Of a DNA stretch of 38,348 nucleotides, positions 26,046 to 33,687 are shown piece after piece (position 1 is the stretch's first letter; the number at the start of each line of letters is the position of its first letter). This stretch comes from a virus. The notes under the pieces were generated by a model that saw only the letters and a list, made by a program, of their open reading frames with translations, did not search any database and was not told the origin of the DNA. Made by a program: the position numbers and the translations under genes. The stretch is from positions 1-38,348 of IMG/VR virus record IMGVR_UViG_3300035181_000817; one strand, written 5' to 3'.

Positions 26046-26230
26046 GTTTCGCTCCTTTTCGCAGGCTCAATAAAACGGCGTAGCGCCGCGGCTCGACTCA
26101 GAACAATCCGAGTCTTTCTTCCGATGACGCGGCAATGCACCTCGTCACGGTTGATCTGTTCGACGCGCACCCGTCCTAGCGTGAGGGTGCGGATCACTGC
26201 TCCGACACGGAGAATCTCGCGCGGGTTCAT
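26042..26230 (-). CDS. Small basic protein of the replication operon
   Basis: 62 residues, rich in Arg (ILRVGAVIRTLTLGRVRVEQ) with a short beta-like core. It overlaps both neighbours by a few bases (ATGA junctions), so it is translated as part of the same unit. Fold resembles a small SH3-like or KOW-like beta barrel, which is a guess. Unknown function. Confidence 0.65.
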   Translation of the reverse strand: MNPREILRVGAVIRTLTLGRVRVEQINRDEVHCRVIGRKTRIVLSRAAALRRFIEPAKRSET

Positions 26231-26571
26231 TTGACACTCAGCACGGTCGTGCCGCTCACCTCAACGCCGGGGATGACCTCGCCGTCCTCGATCAGCCGCA
26301 AGGCTTCGGTTGAGTCGATCGACTGCTTGACCAGCGCGGGGTTGGACTCTGCAAACTGCGCGAAGGCGTTCCAGTCTGTCACCTTGACGTTGCGCCGCAC
26401 GTAGGTCGTCACCAAGCCAGCATCAGTGCGTGCCGACTTCAACCCTTCCTCGGCCAGCTTTGCTTCAATCTGGCGACTCAGATCGTCAAGTATTGCGCTG
26501 TAGCTCTTGACGGCAGCATCTTTTTCCTCGCGGGCGCGTTTATACGCCGCGATCAAGTCGTTAAGTTCCAT
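26227..26571 (-). CDS. Conserved early phage protein with N-terminal coiled coil
   Basis: 114 residues. The N-terminal ~45 residues (YKRAREEKDAAVKSYSAILD) form a charged helix, followed by a small mixed domain with TYVRRNVKVTDWNAFAQFAE and IPGVEVSGTTVLSVK. Proteins with this plan are common in phage replication blocks beside helicases and nucleases, without a known role. Ribosome site GGAGAG. Confidence 0.7.
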   Translation of the reverse strand: MELNDLIAAYKRAREEKDAAVKSYSAILDDLSRQIEAKLAEEGLKSARTDAGLVTTYVRRNVKVTDWNAFAQFAESNPALVKQSIDSTEALRLIEDGEVIPGVEVSGTTVLSVK

Positions 26572-28132
26572 AGCTCTCTCCGTTTATCCACGCCATGACT
26601 AGGTTCTGTAGGGACTGGCGTGCTTGGTTCCTACTGTAAATTGCCCGCTCTAGGGCGTCAACAAAAATGTGTAAGATTCTCGTGTGAGATGTTTGCGAGG
26701 GCCGCTGGATGCGGGCGTTGGCCTGCACGTAGGCGTCCCCGCCGTCCGTGGGCGCATACCAAACGATCGTATTGGCCGCCGTGAGCGTCAGGCCGTGGCT
26801 CATGGTGCGCGGGTCAGCGACGATGATGCGCGGTTCGGGCTTCTTTTGGAAGTCTGCGAAAATCTGCGTGCGGTCGCTCAGGCTCGTCTCGCCCGACACT
26901 ACGGCCACCGAGTAGTCGCCCTTGAGCGCGTCTGCAACCCGCTTGACGATGCTCTGAAACGGCGCGAACACAATGATCTTCCGGTCGCACTCGTCCACAA
27001 TGTCGCGCAGCAGGGCCAGCCGGGGCGAAGCGTCCACGTCATGCGCCTGATGGTCTTTGTCATAGACCGCGCCAGCCAGAATCTGCAAAATCTTGATGCG
27101 CAGCGCCCCCTCATGCACCGCCGTAATCTCTGCGCCGTTATCGAGCGCCCACTGCATCTTTTTGCGTAGCTCATCGAGCGCCTTGCGCTGCGCAGGCGTC
27201 ATCTCCGCTTTGCGATGCTCGTAGGTCGTCGGCGGCAAGTCGATGCAGTCATCGCGCCGGAACCGGATCGCGGGCTGCATGAACTCGCCGACGAGCTTCT
27301 CCGCGCTCGGGACCGGCTCCCACTTGAAGTTTGATACCTGCCGCATCACGGTGTTGCGGAATGCCCGGTAACTCAGCTTGGGCTTGTCGATCAGTGCCTG
27401 CTGGCCGTAGGCGTCGGTCGGCTCTTGTGGCGTTGGCGTGCCCGTATTCAGCCAGACCAGCGGGTTCGGCAACCCACGGATCAAGTCACGCAGGGCTTTC
27501 CATCGCGCAGTTGTCGGGTGCCGGTATTTGTGACTCTCGTCCACAATGATTAGCCACGACGTTTGCTTCGCCATGATCGCTTCGCGCACGGCGGGGATGG
27601 TCAACCCCTCATTGTTGATGATGTAGTAGTCCGCGTCATCCTCCAATGCTTCGAGCCGCTGCTTCACGCTTCCGTGCAGCACGCTCGACCGCCGACGCCC
27701 TGGGAAGTGCTCGCCAATCGCATCACGCCAGACACTGTAGACCGTGGTCAGCGGGGCGACGATCAGCACTTTCGTAACGACATTCAGCCCCAACAAGTAG
27801 TCGCTGGCCCACAGGTTGCCGAGCGTCTTACCCGTCCCTGGCTCGGACAGGTTATGGCAGCGCGGGTGCGTGGTCAGGAACCGCGCCATCTCGATCTGGT
27901 GTGCCATCGGTTTGTCAATCGACGGCGAGCGCGGCCAGTCGTAGCTCGTCTCGATGGGCGACTTGACTGGCAAGCCAATATGCGCGGCGGCGATCATCGC
28001 CAGCAGGTTGACGGGCGCGACCACAACATCCTTGACGACCCGCGCACCAGGAATCGCACGCGCAACCCGCTCAGGCTCGGACAGTCCGGGCCAGCCGACC
28101 ACGTTATGCTTTGCACTGTAAGCTAATTGCAT
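26561..28132 (-). CDS. SNF2-like superfamily 2 helicase
   Basis: 523 residues. Walker A EPGTGKT (97-103), Walker B-like IIVDESH (DESH at 198-201), a WLNTGTPTPQ motif III, and the C-terminal lobe with VADPRTMSHGLTLTAANT and QANARIQRPSQ (motif VI, near residue 470). This is an SNF2/DEAD-like ATPase of the kind found in phage recombination and replication modules beside VRR-NUC and Cas4-like nucleases. It likely remodels DNA or forks. It overlaps the VRR-NUC gene by 29 bp. Confidence 0.88.
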   Translation of the reverse strand: MQLAYSAKHNVVGWPGLSEPERVARAIPGARVVKDVVVAPVNLLAMIAAAHIGLPVKSPIETSYDWPRSPSIDKPMAHQIEMARFLTTHPRCHNLSEPGTGKTLGNLWASDYLLGLNVVTKVLIVAPLTTVYSVWRDAIGEHFPGRRRSSVLHGSVKQRLEALEDDADYYIINNEGLTIPAVREAIMAKQTSWLIIVDESHKYRHPTTARWKALRDLIRGLPNPLVWLNTGTPTPQEPTDAYGQQALIDKPKLSYRAFRNTVMRQVSNFKWEPVPSAEKLVGEFMQPAIRFRRDDCIDLPPTTYEHRKAEMTPAQRKALDELRKKMQWALDNGAEITAVHEGALRIKILQILAGAVYDKDHQAHDVDASPRLALLRDIVDECDRKIIVFAPFQSIVKRVADALKGDYSVAVVSGETSLSDRTQIFADFQKKPEPRIIVADPRTMSHGLTLTAANTIVWYAPTDGGDAYVQANARIQRPSQTSHTRILHIFVDALERAIYSRNQARQSLQNLVMAWINGESYGT

Positions 28133-28400
28133 CCAACATCCCCCTTACGTCGTCCCCACTGTAAGCAACGGTTACATAGCCGTGCGCTTGCCGAATAGCG
28201 GCGACCTCACGCTCCTGGTTCGGCGTCAGCTTGCCGTTCGCACTTTTCGCTTCGACCGCAAAGAACGCGCCTTTGTAGCAACCGACAAAATCCGGTATCC
28301 CAGACCGCCCATAGCCGTTCATGGCGGGCATGAAATACCAGCACCCATACTCGGCCAAGACTTTCTTGACCTCGGCCTTCACTTTCGCTTCGGGCGTCAT
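28104..28400 (-). CDS. VRR-NUC domain nuclease
   Basis: 98 residues. The SGIPDFVGCYKGAFFAVEAK motif gives catalytic D37, E50 and K52 of the PD-(D/E)xK fold. Stand-alone VRR-NUC proteins cut branched or Holliday-junction-like DNA and are typically encoded next to an SNF2-like helicase, as here. The start overlaps the tiny gene before it (ATGA). Confidence 0.9.
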   Translation of the reverse strand: MTPEAKVKAEVKKVLAEYGCWYFMPAMNGYGRSGIPDFVGCYKGAFFAVEAKSANGKLTPNQEREVAAIRQAHGYVTVAYSGDDVRGMLDAISLQCKA

Positions 28401-28489
28401 GGAAGGAGCATATACAACAAGAAAGAAACGACGGCGTAGGCAGCTAGGAACGCAATCCCGCCCACAGCAAGCGCAAAAAACTCGTCCAC
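28397..28489 (-). CDS. Tiny membrane protein with GTG start
   Basis: 30 residues, start GTG with an ideal AAGGAGG site six bases upstream. The sequence is almost one membrane span (FFALAVGGIAFLAAYAVVSF). It lies between the Cas4-like and VRR-NUC genes and shares its ATGA stop with the latter. A coding role is suggested by the ribosome site and tight packing; the function is unknown. Confidence 0.6.
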   Translation of the reverse strand: MDEFFALAVGGIAFLAAYAVVSFLLYMLLP

Positions 28490-28490
28490 G

Positions 28491-29141
28491 TCAAGCCTCC
28501 TTCTTCGGGTAAAGCACGCACTTATTCGCACTGCACCAGTTGCAAAGCGGCGAGGGCTTGGGCGCCCATCGCTCGTCGGCCTCAATCTGCGCAATGATGC
28601 GGGCAATCTTGTCCTCGACGGCTTGCAGGTTGCATCGCTCATGCACCACTTCTGCGCCGACCTTGCCGTGCTTCAGGTAGACGTTGAACCCGGTCACTAT
28701 CTCCACGGCAGGGAACGCTTTGAGGACAGCGAGCGCGTAGCAGTCGTGTTGCAGCGTGTCCTCATAGGGCTTGCCACTTTTCCAATCGCACACCACCGCA
28801 CGCTTGCCGTCGTCGCTGATGAGCAGCACGTCCAGCTTCGCCACAAACCCCTTTGGCGGCTTTGTCACGGCGTAATCGAACTTGTCATCAAGGAAGATCG
28901 TCTGCTCGATCCGCGCGTTGTCGATGCGGTTGCGCACGCTGCTGATGCTTTCCTCGTAGATCGTCAGCGGCTCGGGGAGCGGCGTGCGCGTCTTGAGCGC
29001 AGTCTCGATGGCCTCGTGAATCTCAACGCCGCTCGACGCCTCTTTGCTCTGGTAGGGCAGCGTATCCCGCGCTTTGTATTTCCGGTAGAACTGCTGCGGG
29101 CACTTCAGGTAGCAGCTCAGGCTGGAGTAGGAGTAGATCAT
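28491..29141 (-). CDS. Cas4/RecB-like PD-(D/E)xK nuclease with candidate Fe-S cysteines
   Basis: 216 residues. SYSSLSCYLKCPQQFYRKY at the N-terminus, an active-site D104, then VVCDWKSGK (D119-x-K121) and the QHDCY motif (Q131, Y135) are the hallmarks of the RecB-type nuclease fold. Three C-terminal cysteines (C200, C203, C208) plus an N-terminal cysteine (C10 or C14) could bind a 4Fe-4S cluster, as in Cas4 and AddB. No CRISPR array or Cas1 is nearby, so this is a replication/recombination exonuclease. Ribosome site AAGGAG. Confidence 0.87.
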   Translation of the reverse strand: MIYSYSSLSCYLKCPQQFYRKYKARDTLPYQSKEASSGVEIHEAIETALKTRTPLPEPLTIYEESISSVRNRIDNARIEQTIFLDDKFDYAVTKPPKGFVAKLDVLLISDDGKRAVVCDWKSGKPYEDTLQHDCYALAVLKAFPAVEIVTGFNVYLKHGKVGAEVVHERCNLQAVEDKIARIIAQIEADERWAPKPSPLCNWCSANKCVLYPKKEA

Positions 29142-29467
29142 TCTCGCTGCTCCTTCACGCTCACCAGCTTCTCAAGGTAGTGCAGAGCCTTCTTCAAGTC
29201 TTGCAGACCGTCGCCCTTCCGGCCTGCGCGTGAGAGATACTTGATCGCGTTCCCGCGCAAAAAGCCTTCAAACTCGGCCTCGCTCATCCAAGATTCCATC
29301 GCCGCCCACGGTTGAACTGCCAGTTCCTTGTAGTGGTCGCCGCCGATCTGGTAGCTATCAGCAAGCCGGCTTTTGTTCGCGGTGTATACCGTCCCGGCGA
29401 AACGGCATGTGTCATGATGCCGTTCACCGTCTTTTGCTCCGCACTTCACACAATACAAACTGCTCAT
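29138..29467 (-). CDS. DUF3310 domain protein (nucleotide kinase-like annotation)
   Basis: 109 residues from an ATG at 29467 that overlaps the polymerase stop (ATGA). An N-terminal pair of CxxC-like cysteines (YCVKCGAKDGERHHDTC) is followed by the DUF3310 signature GGDHYKELAVQPWAAME with GNAIKYLSRAGRKG. DUF3310 proteins are widespread in phages and often annotated as SaV-like; no activity is established for this type. The Cys/His N-terminus looks like a small zinc knuckle. Confidence 0.85.
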   Translation of the reverse strand: MSSLYCVKCGAKDGERHHDTCRFAGTVYTANKSRLADSYQIGGDHYKELAVQPWAAMESWMSEAEFEGFLRGNAIKYLSRAGRKGDGLQDLKKALHYLEKLVSVKEQRE

Positions 29468-32085
29468 TTTGAATAGTTCCTTGCATATCCGCCTGCACAA
29501 TTGAGCGGCACACCTTCCGCATAGCTCGGTGCCGCACGCATCACGCACTTCGCAAACTCGAACGCCTCGTCCGCCTCGCCTTCCCGCGCCAAAAAGACAA
29601 TCTCATCGTGCGTCATAGTGACCACGCGATACTTGCTCCTGATGGCAAGCATCTGGTCGGCCACAATGTCGCGGGCGATGGCCTGAACGATGTTCTCAAC
29701 CAGCGCCGCGCCGTAGAGTCTGCGCTTGTTCGCCCCCACACCATACTCATACCCATCCGGCGTCAAGCGTAGGCTAGGATAGCGCAGCACACGGCCAGAC
29801 GGCAAGCGAAGTGTCTCGAACTCGGTCATGATGAGACGCATCCACTGGATGCGGTCGTCCTGCATCATCGCTCGCAGCATACCATCGGCACGCTTCCAAA
29901 GTCGCGTAATCGCGCCGTATGTGTTACGGTATGTAGCAACATACTGCTGCGCGTCCTCAAGAGTTGTGTCGGGCTGCTTGGTGACGATCTGCGCGTGGAG
30001 CTTGGCATGGCCGACCCCATAGCCAAGCCCCAAGATACAATTATGAACAATTATTGGCCCTTGATTCGTCATCACCATGAACCGGTTGTTCGGTCCGCAA
30101 TTGAGCAAGTCGTAGACTGGCAAGTTCTCTTTCGAGGGCGAGGATTCTTTGTGATAAATCGTTCGCCTTTCTTCGGTTTGCAACGTTTTGCTTCCGAGTA
30201 ACGAACCTGATATTCCCTGGCGCATAGGGGCCGTCAACGTCAATCCTGTCAAGCTCAAGCGTTGGATTGTCCCATCCAGGTACAGTCTGAACGTACCGGA
30301 GAAACGCTGCGCGATCCTCGCGCCATGCTGGATCAACGTAAATGCCCCTCCCACCATAACTGGGGAACGCTGCGCTCTTCGGATTGTGGCATCTACTAAT
30401 GCACGACGACAATCTGCTAAGTAGCCGCGACCTATGCGCGTCGTCTGAAAGCGCGGCTTTATATTTCCACCATCGTTTCGCCCCCGCAGCGACTTTTGCG
30501 CACGCATTGCAGCGCGTTGAACGCCCTGCAAGAATGTTTTCACGGCTAACAATACCTTCCCACCCGCATGAGCACCGGCAAACAGGGTGCCACCCTGCCG
30601 CCCGCCCAGTGCGCGACCGATGCGGCTCAAACCGGAGCACGGTAAGCTCGCCAAATCGAGCGCCGACCGGAAAAGGCCACGGTTTGACTGGACCTCTGAC
30701 CACTCCCGCCATCCAAGTCCCGTCAGGATTTCGTGGTCCTCCGTCGCGGCGATCCCGAAACGCCGGAGCGTCGGTTTGTATCCCTGAAATTGCAGCCCAC
30801 TGTGTTTTACCCATGATTCACCATCCCATACCAAGTCCATAACCGAAACTTGAACTATAGGCTTCCACCCTTTGTCAGTCAAGACTTTAGTGTCGGCTGC
30901 CAAGCAGGTTTTCCCTACGAAGCGTTTGATCTCGTCAATCTCTTCCCCCGGCCATATCCGCTCCGCGAACTTGACGTAAACGTCCTCACCTGCGGCAAAC
31001 TGCGCCAGCAAGTCATCCTGGCCAGCCAGCCACGCGAGCACGCGGGCCTCGATCTGGCTTGAGTCCACGACGACCAGCACATACCCGTCCGGGGCCGTCA
31101 AGCACTTGCGCAATGCCGAGCCTCGGTTCAGGTTCTGCATGTTCAAGCCGTCCGCGCCCGACCAGCGGCCCGTGTGTGCGCCGTAATATTTGAGCGGCAC
31201 TGGCATCGACCCGCGCCCGCTTACACCAAGAAACTTCGTCGTCCGCCGTAGCTCTGAGACGCTCTTAGCGGCCAGCCGGCCTTGGATGAGCACAGCCGCA
31301 CGCGGATCGGCTTTGAGCGCCAGCATGTCGGGATCATCCTTGCGCAGCGTCTCGGGAACCTGAACCCCACGCGCCGCGAGCACTGCGGCAAACTGCGGGT
31401 TGCTCATCAGCACGTCGAGGCTCACCCCGGATGCTGCGACAGCCGCGTCGCGCTGCGCCTCCAGCTCCGCCAGCCGCGCTTGAAGTAGCGCCGCGTCGAT
31501 CGTCAACACTGGCTCAGTGAACATGCGCACTGTGCAGTCGATCAGCGCCAGCTCACGCTTGTAGCGAATTTCTGGCAGCTCCGACCGAAGGGCGGCATCG
31601 AGCGCGTGATGCAGCTTGCGCAGCAGCTCCACGTCCTGCCTGCAATACTCGGCCAACCGCGTCTCTAGCATGGGGTCGAGGTCGCGCACACCGAGGGTTT
31701 TTACCAGCGCGTCACCCTTCGCGCCCAAGCCATATCGCTCACTCAGCGCTGCCAGGGAATGCTTACCATGCACATCAGCTAGCCGCGCCATGCTCAGTGT
31801 GTCCACGATGCGCCGCGGCCTGACGTTGTAGTGCCAGGACAGGATTGCCATATCGAACGCAGCATTGTGGGCGCACCAATATGCGTGTGAAAATCTCTCC
31901 GCGAGTTGGAGCAAGGCCGTAGACGCCGACGGGCCGGACCGCCACCAGACAGAACCATCATCGATGCAATAGGCGAACCCATGCACCTTGAACCGCGCAT
32001 CACGGATATATTCTTCCGTGGACATTTTCGACAAAGTGTAACTTTTGTCATAGTATGTTTCAAAGTCGATGTAGATTGTTGTCAA
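29464..32085 (-). CDS. Family A DNA polymerase precursor with an intein in motif B
   Basis: 873-residue precursor; after splicing about 584 residues. Proofreading exonuclease: DFET (D7, E9), HNAAFDMA (N74, D78), AEYCRQD (Y147, D151). Polymerase: motif A VVVDSSQIEAR (D341, E346), motif B EIKRFVGK joined across the intein to ILGLGYG, motif C MTHDEI (H826, D827). The intein occupies residues 394-682 and splits the fingers O-helix, so polymerase activity should require splicing. The start is TTG at 32085 with a GGAGAG site. No thioredoxin-type insert is obvious; a sliding clamp is encoded upstream at 34076. Confidence 0.93.
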   Translation of the reverse strand: MTTIYIDFETYYDKSYTLSKMSTEEYIRDARFKVHGFAYCIDDGSVWWRSGPSASTALLQLAERFSHAYWCAHNAAFDMAILSWHYNVRPRRIVDTLSMARLADVHGKHSLAALSERYGLGAKGDALVKTLGVRDLDPMLETRLAEYCRQDVELLRKLHHALDAALRSELPEIRYKRELALIDCTVRMFTEPVLTIDAALLQARLAELEAQRDAAVAASGVSLDVLMSNPQFAAVLAARGVQVPETLRKDDPDMLALKADPRAAVLIQGRLAAKSVSELRRTTKFLGVSGRGSMPVPLKYYGAHTGRWSGADGLNMQNLNRGSALRKCLTAPDGYVLVVVDSSQIEARVLAWLAGQDDLLAQFAAGEDVYVKFAERIWPGEEIDEIKRFVGKTCLAADTKVLTDKGWKPIVQVSVMDLVWDGESWVKHSGLQFQGYKPTLRRFGIAATEDHEILTGLGWREWSEVQSNRGLFRSALDLASLPCSGLSRIGRALGGRQGGTLFAGAHAGGKVLLAVKTFLQGVQRAAMRAQKSLRGRNDGGNIKPRFQTTRIGRGYLADCRRALVDATIRRAQRSPVMVGGAFTLIQHGARIAQRFSGTFRLYLDGTIQRLSLTGLTLTAPMRQGISGSLLGSKTLQTEERRTIYHKESSPSKENLPVYDLLNCGPNNRFMVMTNQGPIIVHNCILGLGYGVGHAKLHAQIVTKQPDTTLEDAQQYVATYRNTYGAITRLWKRADGMLRAMMQDDRIQWMRLIMTEFETLRLPSGRVLRYPSLRLTPDGYEYGVGANKRRLYGAALVENIVQAIARDIVADQMLAIRSKYRVVTMTHDEIVFLAREGEADEAFEFAKCVMRAAPSYAEGVPLNCAGGYARNYSK
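30040..30906 (-). mobile_element. Intein (289 residues) in the DNA polymerase gene
   Basis: First residue Cys (block A, LAADTKVLTDKGWKP), block B ATEDHEILTGLGWREW with the TxxH motif, C-terminal block F VYDLLNCGPNNRF and block G GPIIVHN, followed by Cys at the +1 extein position. All residues for protein splicing are present. In the polymerase frame the ~180 residues between blocks B and F have no recognisable domain; that DNA instead encodes an HNH endonuclease in another frame. Confidence 0.93.
30041..30814 (-). CDS. HNH homing endonuclease nested out of frame within the intein
   Basis: 257 residues, same strand as the polymerase but shifted in phase; entirely inside the intein. Residues ~45-110 (GARFGELTVLRFE..., CRCSCGWEGIV, RCNAC) are a DNA-binding and zinc-type module seen before phage HNH domains. 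The catalytic HNH region contains SSCISRCHNP, YGGRGIYVDPAWR, LDRIDVDGPYAPGNIRFVTR and QNVANRR. The ATG at 30814 has a GGTGA site; an alternative start is ATG at 30712. Its stop codon TAA (30041-30043) overlaps the intein's final His-Asn codons. It would be made as a free protein. Confidence 0.88.
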   Translation of the reverse strand: MGKTQWAAISGIQTDAPAFRDRRDGGPRNPDGTWMAGVVRGPVKPWPFPVGARFGELTVLRFEPHRSRTGRAAGWHPVCRCSCGWEGIVSRENILAGRSTRCNACAKVAAGAKRWWKYKAALSDDAHRSRLLSRLSSCISRCHNPKSAAFPSYGGRGIYVDPAWREDRAAFLRYVQTVPGWDNPTLELDRIDVDGPYAPGNIRFVTRKQNVANRRKANDLSQRILALERELASLRLAQLRTEQPVHGDDESRANNCS

Positions 32086-32143
32086 TTGGCTCTCTCCGTG
32101 CGTTTACTATGGCAGGGCACGCGCTGTATAAGAAACGTAGCGT

Positions 32144-32377
32144 TCATTGTGCTTCCTCTGGAAATTTCGACAGCGCCGGTTGCGCCTCAGCCTTCGCGCT
32201 GTAGAACCCGCGCTCGTAACCTTCCCGGTATGCATCACGCAGCGCTATATGCACAAGGTTCGCAGGCCGAGGGGTTGGGAACCGTATCGTATAGGTTGAC
32301 GCGCCGACCTCGTAAACGGCAATCCCGGCCTCATGCTTGGAGCCGCCGTCCCACTTGAATTTAACTGCGTCTTTCAT
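32144..32377 (-). CDS. Small conserved phage protein upstream of polymerase
   Basis: 77 residues, start at an ATG with GGAGGAAAC upstream (an in-frame upstream ATG is not preferred). Contains TIRFPTPRPANLVHIALRDA and a REGYERGFYSAKAEAQPAL helix. No function known to me. It lies in the early operon between the winged-helix gene and polymerase. Confidence 0.65.
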   Translation of the reverse strand: MKDAVKFKWDGGSKHEAGIAVYEVGASTYTIRFPTPRPANLVHIALRDAYREGYERGFYSAKAEAQPALSKFPEEAQ

Positions 32378-32388
32378 GTTTCCTCCAT

Positions 32389-32601
32389 TTATGCCGCCCA
32401 TCGATACAGCGCCACGCGCCGGGTTCCGAGCGGCTTGATGACTTCAGCCACTTCGACCAGGCCAGCGCGGCGTAGGCGCAGCACGACGTTCGACACGCTG
32501 CGCACGGGTCGGCAAATTTCGGTTGCAATCTGCCGAATGCTGCGCGGCTCAGGCGCGTGCATCAGCAGATCGGCGACAAGGTAGACAGTTCGAGGGGTCA
32601 T
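32389..32601 (-). CDS. Small winged-helix DNA-binding protein
   Basis: 70 residues, start at ATG (ATGA overlap with the repeat protein upstream). SIRQIATEICRPVRSVSNVV is a helix-turn-helix and LRRAGLVEVAEVIKPLGTRR the wing, as in MarR-like or small phage regulators. It could control the early-to-late switch; there is no direct evidence. Function is inferred from the fold pattern. Confidence 0.7.
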   Translation of the reverse strand: MTPRTVYLVADLLMHAPEPRSIRQIATEICRPVRSVSNVVLRLRRAGLVEVAEVIKPLGTRRVALYRWAA

Positions 32602-33677
32602 CGCTCGATCCTCTTCGGACACCACGTCGCGGCCACGATGTTAGCAAACCCTAGGTATTGCAGACACTTAAGCTCGTTACCATCGGCGCGAACCTTTGCG
32701 CGGAACGCATCCAGATCGCCCGAAAAGCACCCGGCCTCAACCCAGGGGCCGCCCTCGACGTTGAACGCGTAGACCGTTCGATTGCCGCTGCCAGCGCCGG
32801 ACAGGGCCAGCAGCGGATAGCCCGGTTTTGCGCGTTTCCCACCGAAGAAACACCCACTGCCGAAGGTGCAACGCCCGCCGAAGCGGCAAGCCTTGCCGAA
32901 GCTGCAAGACCCGCCGAAGCTGCAAGACCCGCCGAATCTGCACCCAAACCCGAAGCTGCAAGACTTGCCGAAGATGCAAGACTTGCCGAAACTGCAATAC
33001 TCCTCAAAGGCGCAAGCCGTGTCGAAGCTGCACCACTCTCCGAAACTGCAAGACGCGCCGAAACTGCAAGACTCGCCAAAACTGCAACGCCCGCCGAAGC
33101 TGCAATAATCGCCGAAGCTGACCCCACTACCGAAGTGGCACGCACCATCGAAGTTGCACCCACGGTCGAACTCGCATTCGCTGCCGAAGCTGCAACGCCT
33201 ACCGAAATAGCACTCATCGCCGAAGCTGCAAGACTCGCCAAAACTGCAATCCTTGCCGAAACTGCATAAATAGCCGAAACCGCAAGACTTTCCGAAACTG
33301 CAAGACTCGCCAAAACTGCAAGACTCGCCAAAACTGCACTCGTCTCTAAAACTGCAACGCTTACCGAAACTGCAAGACTCATCAAAGCTGCAAGACTCGC
33401 CGAAGACGCAATACTCGCCGAAACTGCAATACTCGCCGAAGATGCAAGAATTACCGAAACAGCAATACTCGCCGAAACTGCAACGCTTACCAAGGTTGCA
33501 ACGATCACCGAAGTTGCATTGCTCGCCGAATTTGCAATCCTCGCCAAAAGTACAAGACGCGCCGAAACTGCAAGACGCGCCGAAACTTTGTACTTGCGAG
33601 TAGTCGCCAGTCGGGCACTGCCGAACTCCGTCCACCATCGGCAGGGCGTCAAACTCTGCTTGCGTAAAAACTCTCAT
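32598..33677 (-). CDS. Hexapeptide-repeat protein with cysteine ladder (predicted left-handed beta-helix)
   Basis: 359 residues, preceded by GAGGA. After a 30-residue N-terminus (MRVFTQAEFDALPMVDG), residues 31-282 consist of 42 consecutive six-residue units of consensus CSFGES, with Phe-Gly at fixed positions and Cys at the sixth. Forty units have Cys, one has Val (GSGV), and the last breaks off. The periodicity fits the left-handed beta-helix (three units per turn, so 14 turns); Phe and Cys would stack inside. A distinct C-terminal domain (YPLLALSGAGSGNRTVYAFN, GCFSGDLDAFRAKV) follows. Function unknown. I do not recognise a named family. Confidence 0.8.
   Translation of the reverse strand: MRVFTQAEFDALPMVDGVRQCPTGDYSQVQSFGASCSFGASCTFGEDCKFGEQCNFGDRCNLGKRCSFGEYCCFGNSCIFGEYCSFGEYCVFGESCSFDESCSFGKRCSFRDECSFGESCSFGESCSFGKSCGFGYLCSFGKDCSFGESCSFGDECYFGRRCSFGSECEFDRGCNFDGACHFGSGVSFGDYCSFGGRCSFGESCSFGASCSFGEWCSFDTACAFEEYCSFGKSCIFGKSCSFGFGCRFGGSCSFGGSCSFGKACRFGGRCTFGSGCFFGGKRAKPGYPLLALSGAGSGNRTVYAFNVEGGPWVEAGCFSGDLDAFRAKVRADGNELKCLQYLGFANIVAATWCPKRIER
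32832..33587 (-). repeat. 18-bp coding repeat array, 42 units
   Basis: The DNA behind the hexapeptide domain. Units share the codons for Cys-Ser-Phe-Gly. Units vary too much for slipped-strand identity, so they look old and under coding constraint. Confidence 0.88.
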
Positions 33678-33687
33678 GGGTCGTTCC

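Noticed and set aside
25146-26234. 362-residue plus-strand frame opposite the ssDNA-binding candidate
   Set aside because: Antisense shadow with Arg/His-rich composition; the opposite-strand gene has a ribosome site and motifs.
28491-29141. Cas4-like nuclease as part of a CRISPR adaptation module
   Set aside because: No cas1, cas2 or CRISPR array in the genome; phage Cas4-like exonucleases commonly occur alone in replication operons.
32832-33587. 18-bp repeat array as a CRISPR
   Set aside because: No spacers; repeats are contiguous, in frame and encode a hexapeptide solenoid.
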